5,659 bases of DNA from Mediterranea massiliensis (GCA_958402075.1 CATXSD010000160.1:1-5659), one strand, 5' to 3'; shown: positions 1 through 5,157, numbered from the stretch's first letter. The notes: generated by a model not told the origin, from the sequence alone. A program made the numbers and translations.

Positions 1-842
1 ACGCTGACGGGTGGGAGGGCGGTGGTAAAGATGAGCGGGCGCATGCGGTTGACGGGGTACTCGCGCACCGTCCGGCTGCATGCCACGTAGGCCCCGGCCG
101 AGGCGCAGGCCTTGCCGAAGGTGCCCACGAGGAAGTCGATGTCGGTTGTGCAGCCCTCTTCTTCGGCGCAGCCAAGTCCCTTTGGGCCGAAGACGCCGAA
201 GGCATGGGCTTCGTCCACGTAGAGCAGCACGTTGTCGTAGCGGCGTTTCAGGGCCACGAGGCGGCGCAGGTCGGTGCGGTCGCCGTCCATACTGAACACG
301 CTTTCGGTGACGATGATGAGGCGGTGGTACTGGTCGCTGTGTTCACCGACGAGCCGTTCCAGCTGCGCCAGGTCGTTGTGGCGGTATCGGATGCAGCGGG
401 CGGGCGCGGCCAGTCGGATGCCGTCGATGAGGCTGGCATGTACCAGCTTGTCGGCCAGGATGAGTGTCTGCACATCGGCCACGGCAGGCAGGATGCCTGT
501 GTTGGCATGATAGCCGCAGTTGAACACCAGCGCGGCTTCGGTGCCGAACAGGCGGGCCAGTTCATCCTCCAGTTCGTCGTAGATGCGGAAGTTGCCTGTG
601 AGCAGGCGCGACGACGACGAGGTGGGCAGGAAGGTTTCGGGCGTCAGGGTTTCCAGAAACTCGTGGCGCAGGTCGGTATCGGCCGCCAGGCCCAGGTAGT
701 CGTTGGACGAGAGGTTCAGCATCCGCCGTCCGTCGGGGGTGGTGACGTAGCGTCCGTCGTGCTCCAGACGGGGCAGGTGGCGCAGGTTGCCTTTGGCGCG
801 CAGGGCGTCGAGTTCTTGTTGCAGTTCTTGGGTAAAGTTCAT
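1..842 (-). CDS. bioF: 8-amino-7-oxononanoate synthase (BioF), C-terminus cut off by the window edge
   Basis: Predicted PLP enzyme that condenses a pimeloyl thioester with L-alanine to give KAPA, the first committed ring-precursor step of biotin synthesis in the cytosol. The 280 residues present cover the N-terminal and catalytic parts of an alpha-oxoamine synthase fold, compared with about 385 residues in E. coli BioF. Visible motifs are SSNDYLGL (45-52), SSSSRLLTGN (75-84), HASLIDG with His135 (expected to stack on the PLP ring), VDEAH (209-213, with Asp210 and His213 as PLP contacts) and VGTFGKA with Lys244 as the Schiff-base lysine. The ATG at 842-840 is the only sensible start, giving MNFTQELQQELDALRAKGNL. 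The gene lies 118 nt downstream of the bioB-bioA fusion on the same strand, so cotranscription is likely. Related enzymes (Kbl, serine palmitoyltransferase, CqsA) share these motifs, and the neighbouring biotin gene decides the call. The last ~100 residues are not visible. Confidence 0.93.
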   Translation of the reverse strand, partial: MNFTQELQQELDALRAKGNLRHLPRLEHDGRYVTTPDGRRMLNLSSNDYLGLAADTDLRHEFLETLTPETFLPTSSSSRLLTGNFRIYDELEDELARLFGTEAALVFNCGYHANTGILPAVADVQTLILADKLVHASLIDGIRLAAPARCIRYRHNDLAQLERLVGEHSDQYHRLIIVTESVFSMDGDRTDLRRLVALKRRYDNVLLYVDEAHAFGVFGPKGLGCAEEEGCTTDIDFLVGTFGKACASAGAYVACSRTVREYPVNRMRPLIFTTALPPVS

Positions 843-859
843 GCTGTATCTTTTTGGGA

Positions 860-953
860 TTAAGGAGTCAGGGGTTAAGGAGTTAAGCCGATAGATACCC
901 TTTCTCAATATTCAAGACTGTTGGCTTGACTTCTTCACTCCTTCACTCCTGAA
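860..953. repeat. Imperfect ~30-bp inverted repeat in the bioBA-bioF spacer
   Basis: The left arm is 860-889 and the right arm is 923-953, separated by 33 nt. Aligning the right arm with the reverse complement of the left gives about 24 identities over 30 columns, including GGCTT at the inner ends and ACTCCT near the outer ends. Each arm is itself built from a repeated ACTCCTT/ACTCCTG-like heptad (for example CTTCACTCCTTCACTCCT on the plus strand). Several mismatches would be G-U wobbles in a plus-strand RNA but not in a minus-strand RNA. It fills most of the spacer between two biotin genes. It could be an intercistronic mRNA structure or a degenerate dispersed repeat, and the sequence does not decide between these. 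There is no T-tract to make it a clear terminator. Confidence 0.6.
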
Positions 954-960
954 TTCTCTT

Positions 961-3192
961 TTACATCTCTCTTACTATCTTCAGCAATCCTCCCGTCAAC
1001 CGGCTCAGTTGTTCCGGCTCGATGACGAAGGGTGGCATCAGGTAAACCAACTGTCCGAAGGGACGTACCCAGATACCCTCTTCCACGAAGCGGCGCTGCA
1101 TCCAGGCCATGTCTACCGGTTGCTTGGTCTCGATGACGCCGATGGCGCCCAGCACGCGCACGTCGGCCACCTGTGGAAGCTGTCGGGCAGGCTCCAGCTC
1201 GCGGCGCAGCTGTGCTTCGATGCGGCGCACCCGTCCCTGCCAGTCGTATTCGGCCGAAGTGAGCAGGCGGATGGAGGCGCAGGCGCAGGCGCAGGCCAGC
1301 GGATTGCCCATGAATGTGGGGCCGTGCATGAAGCAGCCGGGGGCGTGGTTCGAGATGGTATCGGCCACCTCATTCGTGGCCAGTACGGCGGATAGGGTCA
1401 TGTATCCGCCTGTCAGTGCCTTGCCGATGCACATGATGTCCGGCTCCACACCCGCGTGTTCCCAGGCAAAGAGGCGTCCTGTCCGTCCGAAGCCCGTGGC
1501 TATCTCGTCGAAAATGAGCAGCAGGCCGTGTTCGCGGCACAGGCGGGCTGCTTCGCGCAGGTATTGCGGATGGTAGAACCACATGCCACCCGCGCCTTGC
1601 ACGATGGGTTCAAGGATGAGGGCGGCCAGTTCGTCGGCATGCTGTTCGACGGTTTCTTTCAGCGGCAGGATGTCGTCGGGGTTCCATTCGCCGTCAAAAC
1701 GCGAGCGGGGTTGCGGCACGAAGTAGCGCACGGGCAGGGCGCTGCCGAAGAGTGAGTGCATGCCCGTGACGGGGTCGCAGACTGACATGGCATTCCACGT
1801 GTCGCCGTGGTAGCCCGAGCGGATGGTGACGAAGTTGTTTTTCTTCTCCTGTCCCTTGCCTACCCAATATTGCACGGCCATCTTCAGCGCTACCTCCACG
1901 GCTACGGAGCCAGAGTCGGCATAGAAGATTTTCTGCATGGAGGGCGGCACCAGCGGCAGCAGCAGACGGCCCAGTTCGATGGCAGGGTCGTGCGTCAGTC
2001 CGCCGAACATGACGTGCGACATCCGTTTCAGCTGTTCTTCCACGGCCTGGTTCAGTATCGGATTGTTGTATCCGTGTACCTGGCACCACCACGAAGACAT
2101 GCCTTCGACCAGCGTTTCGCCGCTTTCCAGCGTGATGGTGGCTCCCTGCGCGCTCTTCACTTTGTAGACGGGCAGCGGATTGGTGGTCGAGGTATAGGGA
2201 TGCCACAGGTGTTCGCGGTCGAACTGTGAATCGCACAGGCGGTAGCCTGCCTCGCGTACCAGTTGCTTGTCTTCGGCCACCTTCGAACCGAGGGTGGTGA
2301 GCAGGTCGCCCACGATGGCCGAGTTGATACCTATATATAAGGCTTTCTTTACGGCCTCGCGGCTTAGCTGCGAACGTCCGCCCGCAAAGCGTAGGTAGGC
2401 TGTGGGGTTGATGAAGCGGAAGAGGGCGATGGTGGTCAGTATCTCATCCTCGCTCAGCGGTGCCTGATGTTCCAGCGGTGTGCCTTTGATGGGGCTGAGC
2501 AGGTTCATGGGGATGGATTGCACACCCAGCTTGCGGAGCGTGAAGGCCAGCTCGATGCGCTGTTCCATCGTTTCGCCCATGCCGATGATGCCGCCGCTGC
2601 ACACGTCCATGCCCACTCGACGGGCTGCTTCCAGCGTGTGTATCTTCTCCTCCTGTGTGTGTGTGGAGCAGAGGGTGGGGAAGTAGCTGGGAGCTGTTTC
2701 GAGGTTGCAGTGGTAGCGCGTCACGCCGGCTTCGTGCAGTTGTCGCAGTTCGTCTTCATCGGCCAGGCCGAGCGAGGCACAGAGCTGGATGGACGAGTGG
2801 CGGCGCAGGTAGCGCACCGTGTCGCAAAGTTGTTCAATCTGTTTCTTGGAAGGTTTTCGTCCGCTGGTCACCAGGGAGAATCGGTTGACATCCTGCTCTT
2901 CGTTGGCACGGGCGTGCCGCAGGCATTCTTCGGCGGGCAGCAGGTCGTAGATGTCGGCCTGTGTGTGGTAGTGGGAGGATTGTGCGCACCATTTGCAGTT
3001 TTCAGGGCATCGGCCCGACTTGGCATTGACGATGGAGCACATATCGAATTCACGCGGGGCGCATGCCTCGGTAATCTCGTGGGCGGCGCGGTAGAGCGCC
3101 TCGCGGTCGGCTGTACCTGCCAGCCAGGCTGCTTCTTCGGGCGACAGGGCTGTGCCTGCCAGTACCCGCAGTTTCAGTTGTTCGATGGTCAT
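961..3192 (-). CDS. bioB-bioA: Bifunctional biotin synthase / adenosylmethionine-8-amino-7-oxononanoate aminotransferase (BioB-BioA fusion)
   Basis: A 743-residue cytosolic protein with two biotin enzymes in one chain. Residues 1 to ~322 are BioB, a radical SAM enzyme that turns dethiobiotin into biotin. C62-x3-C66-x2-C69 (RCPENCKWCAQ) binds the radical SAM cluster, followed by CASLG (Cys138), VCSGGIIGMGE (Cys198) and AGGR (Arg273). Residues ~326-743 are BioA, a PLP aminotransferase that converts KAPA to DAPA, in E. coli with SAM as amino donor. BioA motifs are LWHPYTS, GMSSWWC, ADSGSVAVEVALKMA, GYHGDT (Tyr461), DEIATGFGRTG (Asp562), GKALTGG (Lys591, Schiff base), GPTFMGNPLAC and VRPFG (Arg710). 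Both halves look complete, at ~322 and ~418 residues against about 346 and 429 in E. coli. The junction around 320-328 (LCDSQFDRE) has almost no linker. The E. coli BioB [2Fe-2S] ligand Cys97 aligns with Ser106 here. I chose the ATG at 3192-3190 (MTIEQLKL) because BioB homology starts just after it. The frame stays open upstream, so a GTG start at 3378 giving 805 residues is possible. An ATG at 3423 is upstream of the likely transcription start and is not credible. Confidence 0.94.
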   Translation of the reverse strand: MTIEQLKLRVLAGTALSPEEAAWLAGTADREALYRAAHEITEACAPREFDMCSIVNAKSGRCPENCKWCAQSSHYHTQADIYDLLPAEECLRHARANEEQDVNRFSLVTSGRKPSKKQIEQLCDTVRYLRRHSSIQLCASLGLADEDELRQLHEAGVTRYHCNLETAPSYFPTLCSTHTQEEKIHTLEAARRVGMDVCSGGIIGMGETMEQRIELAFTLRKLGVQSIPMNLLSPIKGTPLEHQAPLSEDEILTTIALFRFINPTAYLRFAGGRSQLSREAVKKALYIGINSAIVGDLLTTLGSKVAEDKQLVREAGYRLCDSQFDREHLWHPYTSTTNPLPVYKVKSAQGATITLESGETLVEGMSSWWCQVHGYNNPILNQAVEEQLKRMSHVMFGGLTHDPAIELGRLLLPLVPPSMQKIFYADSGSVAVEVALKMAVQYWVGKGQEKKNNFVTIRSGYHGDTWNAMSVCDPVTGMHSLFGSALPVRYFVPQPRSRFDGEWNPDDILPLKETVEQHADELAALILEPIVQGAGGMWFYHPQYLREAARLCREHGLLLIFDEIATGFGRTGRLFAWEHAGVEPDIMCIGKALTGGYMTLSAVLATNEVADTISNHAPGCFMHGPTFMGNPLACACACASIRLLTSAEYDWQGRVRRIEAQLRRELEPARQLPQVADVRVLGAIGVIETKQPVDMAWMQRRFVEEGIWVRPFGQLVYLMPPFVIEPEQLSRLTGGLLKIVREM
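1275..1296. repeat. Short 6-bp tandem repeat inside the BioA half
   Basis: The plus-strand unit AGGCGC is repeated about 3.7 times. In the protein it encodes the alternating Cys-Ala run at residues 633-638 (PLACACACAS). E. coli BioA has PLACAAANAS at the same place, as I remember it. Because the unit is 6 bp, gain or loss of copies would keep the reading frame. The run follows the conserved FMGNP motif. Confidence 0.7.
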
Positions 3193-3378
3193 AATGGATG
3201 ATAAGGATGGAAGGAGTGTGTCCGTCGTGTACGTCTGTTTGCGCAGCGAGCTGTCTGCTACGCCTTTGGACAAGCGTCCGATGGTGACATTTCGCCCGAT
3301 GCTGGCAAAGGCTGCATAGCTCTTGTGGCTCCAGCGGCGGAAGCGCAGTGACGTTTTTTTTATGAACTTCTTTTTCAC
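3193..3378 (-). other. Open, strongly basic 62-codon leader frame, in frame with bioB
   Basis: From a GTG at 3378-3376 the frame runs 62 codons without a stop directly into the BioB ATG at 3192. The peptide starts VKKKFIKKTSLRFRRW, contains SYAAFASIGRNVTIGRLSKG and ends TLLPSLSSI. By count it has 14 Lys/Arg and 2 Asp, with no Glu. It has no hydrophobic signal-peptide core. Third codon positions are GC-rich like those of the neighbouring genes for roughly the first 45 codons, which looks like real coding sequence. A GGAG-type ribosome site lies 10 nt before the GTG, and the predicted transcript starts about 25 nt upstream, so the region is transcribed. Three readings are possible: an N-terminal extension of BioB that is kept or cleaved; a leader whose translation controls internal initiation at 3192; or a 5'-UTR RNA element that is open by chance. 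BioB proteins do not normally carry such an extension. The motif resembles, from memory and unverified, N-terminal segments of some Bacteroidetes TonB-dependent receptors. Confidence 0.5.
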
Positions 3379-3388
3379 GAGGGTCAGT

Positions 3389-3393
3389 CTCCT
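3389..3393 (-). promoter_or_regulatory. Shine-Dalgarno-like AGGAG before the leader GTG
   Basis: Read on the minus strand, AGGAG (within CAGGAG) sits 10 nt upstream of the GTG at 3378. The BioB ATG at 3192 has no comparable sequence in front of it (CATCCTTATCATCCATT). In a Bacteroidetes genome, where such sites are often weak or absent, this modestly favours initiation at the GTG. The spacing is at the long end of the usual range. Confidence 0.4.
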
Positions 3394-3409
3394 GTTAATT
3401 TTCGAATGG

Positions 3410-3441
3410 CAAAGATAGTGCAAACCGAGTGAAGAACAAAA
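3410..3441 (-). promoter_or_regulatory. Bacteroidetes-type promoter of the biotin operon
   Basis: On the minus strand there is TTTTG at 3441-3437 (-33 element), a 19-nt spacer, and TATCTTTG at 3417-3410. The latter matches the Bacteroides -7 consensus TAnnTTTG perfectly. Transcription should start about 6-8 nt further on, near 3403, which gives a 5' leader of about 25 nt to the GTG at 3378 or about 210 nt to the BioB ATG at 3192. The position rules out the ATG at 3423 as a start codon, since it lies upstream of the -7 box. I see no BirA-type operator (TTGTAACC / GGTTACAA) around it. Confidence 0.8.
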
Positions 3442-3442
3442 C

Positions 3443-3457
3443 GAAAACGTAGTTTTC
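3443..3457. promoter_or_regulatory. GAAAAC-GTA-GTTTTC hairpin/palindrome next to the bio promoter -33 box
   Basis: The two 6-bp arms are perfect inverted copies around a 3-nt centre, and one G-U pair would extend the stem in minus-strand RNA. It begins 1 nt beyond the -33 element of the biotin promoter and lies 80-94 nt past the stop codon of the upstream SDR gene. It could be an operator for the bio promoter or a weak AT-stem terminator for the SDR gene, since minus-strand GTTTTGTTC follows the stem. The stem is short and AT-rich, so neither role is secure. Confidence 0.35.
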
Positions 3458-3536
3458 AGTTTTTTCTTCCGAGGTGCGGCCTATGTTCTGAAAAGATAAG
3501 TAAACAGAGTGACCTATAAAAGCAAAATTAGTGTTT

Positions 3537-4436
3537 TCAGCCAAACATCGCCCGAATACCTTCGTCCAGCGAATGCGGACGGTATCCCAGCTGTTGGCGG
3601 GCCTTATCAATACTCAAGCCGCTGAAACGGGGGCGGGGTGTGGCTTCCTGCATCTCGGCGGTGCTGACGGGCTGTATCAGTGAGGTGTCCAGTTTCAGCA
3701 CGTCGGCTACGCGGTAGGCTATGTCGGCAATAGTCAGGCATTCCGGGCCGCAGATGTGGAAGAGTCCGTTGGAGGGGCGGTCGATGAGCAGTTCGATGCC
3801 TTGTGCCACATCGTCCACGAAGGTTGGGGTGCGCCATTGGTCGTTCACCATGCGGATAGACTGTCCGCTGCGTAGGCGGTCGGCTACGAGGCGCACGATG
3901 TTGCCGTGCTGGCCGGGCAGGGGCTGGCCGTAGACCACCACGATGCGTGCTACGGCATAGTTGCTGCACAGACGTGCTACCTGGCGTTCGCTTTCCCATT
4001 TGCTCCGGCCGTAATAGTTTACGGGGGCAGGCGTGTCTTCTTCGGTGTAGAGGCGTTCACTGTCTCCGCTGAACACGAAGTCCGTAGACAGGTGGATGAG
4101 TCGGCTGCCGAGGCGTTCGCAATTCCTGGCCAGACGGGCGGCAGCATGGATGTTGGTTGCGTCTGTTTCTTCGCGGTGGTTTTCGCAATAGTCGGGCGAG
4201 GAGAGGGCGGAGGTGTTGATGACAACGTTGGGCCGAACTTCTTCGAACAGGTGAAGGACAGCCGCATCGTCGCGGATATCGGTTTGCAAAAAGCGGTAGT
4301 TGCAGTCTGCATGCGGGTGGATGTCTGCGTGCAGCGAGCAGCCGGTCACCTGGTATTCCGTCTTGCCCGCCAATGTGTCGAGGATGCGCCGGCCTGTAAA
4401 TCCGTTGGCTCCTACAATCAGTATCTTCTGTTGCAT
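3537..4436 (-). CDS. RmlD-like extended SDR, NAD(P)-dependent sugar-nucleotide reductase family
   Basis: A 299-residue cytosolic protein of the extended short-chain dehydrogenase family, closest by pattern to dTDP-4-dehydrorhamnose reductase (RmlD). Residues 4-15 hold the dinucleotide-binding motif ILIVGANGFTG with Gly9, Gly12 and Gly15. LSTDFVFSG (116-124) matches the LSTDYVFDG strand of RmlD, and Tyr142-x3-Lys146 (YGRSK) is the catalytic pair. FVDDVAQGIELL (206-217) and a C-terminal RPRFSGLS (268-275) fit the substrate-binding half. Length is normal for RmlD. The ATG at 4436 was chosen because the family begins with the beta strand almost at once; the ATG at 4472 would overlap the preceding gene by 23 nt. 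It follows that gene with a 13-nt gap, so the two are probably cotranscribed. No other rhamnose genes are visible, so the substrate is open. The MAT2B-type non-catalytic branch of the family is another possibility. Family assignment is firm; exact reaction is not. Confidence 0.85.
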   Translation of the reverse strand: MQQKILIVGANGFTGRRILDTLAGKTEYQVTGCSLHADIHPHADCNYRFLQTDIRDDAAVLHLFEEVRPNVVINTSALSSPDYCENHREETDATNIHAAARLARNCERLGSRLIHLSTDFVFSGDSERLYTEEDTPAPVNYYGRSKWESERQVARLCSNYAVARIVVVYGQPLPGQHGNIVRLVADRLRSGQSIRMVNDQWRTPTFVDDVAQGIELLIDRPSNGLFHICGPECLTIADIAYRVADVLKLDTSLIQPVSTAEMQEATPRPRFSGLSIDKARQQLGYRPHSLDEGIRAMFG

Positions 4437-4449
4437 GATGTTCGGGATT

Positions 4450-5049
4450 TTAATAGAAAAACGGATTTTCACGTCCCTTCTGCACCTCGATGCGGATGCC
4501 GAACGAGCCGTCCTGTGACTTCAGTTCGAAGGCACCCTTGAAGTTGTTTTTCTGCCAGGGCAGGGCCGATGGATTGGGTACCCGCCAGCCGTCCTTGTCA
4601 TATTCGCCGTAGGTGTTCAGCCGCCAGCCGTTCTTCAGGCGGAAGCTGCCCATCTGCAGGTTGTCCGTCGTGTTGCCGAAGCCGAAGCCCATGATGCCGA
4701 ACGGGTTGCTGCTGAAGTAGGGCGAACCCGACAGGGAGAACATGTTGCTCAGTCCCGAGGAATAGGTGACGTCGGGGTTCAGGCGGAATATCCAGTTGTA
4801 ATCCTTGCTGGCGTCGGGAACAACGATCCTGTAGGACTTTCCCATGTCCGGCGTTGGCATTTTTACCAGACTGTTCATGTCTATCAGGAAGCCGTCGTAG
4901 CTTTTCACGCCGTCGGGAAGCAACTGTTCTCCTGTCGGAGGAATGTCGCCCGCCGTCTGGCGCAGGGTATCGGCAGCCGTTTCGGTCTGTGCAAAAGAGA
5001 TGCCGCAGTATATGGCAAGGAGTGAAAAAAGAATCAAGAATCGTTTCAT
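4450..5049 (-). CDS. Exported protein of unknown function
   Basis: I do not recognise this 199-residue protein. The N-terminus (MKRFLILFSLLAIYCGISFA, then QTET) is a clear Sec signal peptide with likely signal peptidase I cleavage after Ala20. Cys15 is not in a good lipobox (AIYC), so a lipoprotein is less likely. The mature part begins with a polar stretch (21-55). Residues 107-125 are rich in Gly, Ser and aromatics (SGSPYFSSNPFGIMGFGFG), and two alternating beta-strand-like segments follow at 131-157 and 170-190. It ends in the aromatic tail ENPFFY. It contains no cysteine after cleavage. The composition suggests a beta-rich periplasmic or outer-membrane-associated protein (inference). Start: the ATG at 5049 sits at the signal peptide and about 18 nt after the predicted transcription start, whereas the longer ATG at 5097 lies upstream of that promoter. 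The SDR gene follows 13 nt downstream and the response regulator gene ends 108 nt upstream. Confidence 0.8.
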   Translation of the reverse strand: MKRFLILFSLLAIYCGISFAQTETAADTLRQTAGDIPPTGEQLLPDGVKSYDGFLIDMNSLVKMPTPDMGKSYRIVVPDASKDYNWIFRLNPDVTYSSGLSNMFSLSGSPYFSSNPFGIMGFGFGNTTDNLQMGSFRLKNGWRLNTYGEYDKDGWRVPNPSALPWQKNNFKGAFELKSQDGSFGIRIEVQKGRENPFFY

Positions 5050-5073
5050 GTCTCTATACATTGTTGTCAGCAT

Positions 5074-5081
5074 CAAAGATA
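5074..5081 (-). promoter_or_regulatory. -7 promoter element for the exported-protein/SDR pair
   Basis: The minus strand reads TATCTTTG, a perfect TAnnTTTG match and identical to the -7 box of the biotin operon. Transcription would start near 5067, about 18 nt before the ATG at 5049. The -33 region (about 5101-5105) reads AGTGA and does not match TTTG, so the promoter may be weak or depend on an activator. Confidence 0.55.
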
Positions 5082-5107
5082 CGCTTTTTCTTGACACCCT
5101 TCACTCC

Positions 5108-5117
5108 GTCTTAAGAC
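5108..5117. promoter_or_regulatory. GTCTTAAGAC palindrome upstream of the exported-protein promoter
   Basis: A perfect 10-bp palindrome 26 bp upstream of the -7 element, at or just above the expected -33 position. This is where an activator or repressor could bind. It also lies 41 nt after the response regulator stop codon, but has no T-tract, so it is not a convincing terminator. It differs in sequence from the palindrome at the bio promoter. A 10-bp palindrome can occur by chance. Confidence 0.25.
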
Positions 5118-5157
5118 AATTTATCGGTTTTTCAAGATTACATGAGGTCGTTGGCTG

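Noticed and set aside
204..863. 219-codon open frame on the plus strand
   Set aside because: It is antisense to bioF, has low-complexity Val/Gln/Ala composition typical of GC-rich shadow frames, and shows no family motif.
2467..3201. 244-codon open frame on the plus strand
   Set aside because: It is antisense to the conserved BioB domain and lacks recognisable motifs. The minus-strand reading explains the sequence.
3193..3403. Known riboswitch in the bio 5' region
   Set aside because: I saw no hallmark of TPP, cobalamin, SAM or other known riboswitches. No biotin riboswitch is established, and the region looks more like coding sequence.
3192..3423. ATG at 3423 as the start of the BioB-BioA fusion (820 residues)
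   Set aside because: It lies upstream of the perfect -7 element at 3410-3417, so the codon would not be in the mRNA. Real candidates are the GTG at 3378 and the ATG at 3192.
3491..3527. Second promoter for the bio operon (TATCTTTT with TTTTG upstream)
   Set aside because: The -7 match is one base off, and the spacer is 24 nt instead of about 19-21. The 3410-3441 promoter is much better.
3395..3610. 71-codon minus-strand frame across the SDR end and the bio promoter
   Set aside because: It overlaps the SDR C-terminus out of frame and runs through the promoter elements, with no homology that I recognise.
4436..4472. ATG at 4472 as the start of the SDR
   Set aside because: It would overlap the preceding gene by 23 nt and add residues (MKIRFSIKIPNI) before the first beta strand, where the family normally starts.
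5049..5097. ATG at 5097 as the start of the exported protein
   Set aside because: It is upstream of the predicted promoter and would put 16 polar and basic residues in front of a well-formed signal peptide.
5106..5157. Intrinsic terminator after the response regulator
   Set aside because: There is no GC-rich stem followed by a T-tract on the minus strand; only the short GTCTTAAGAC palindrome is present.
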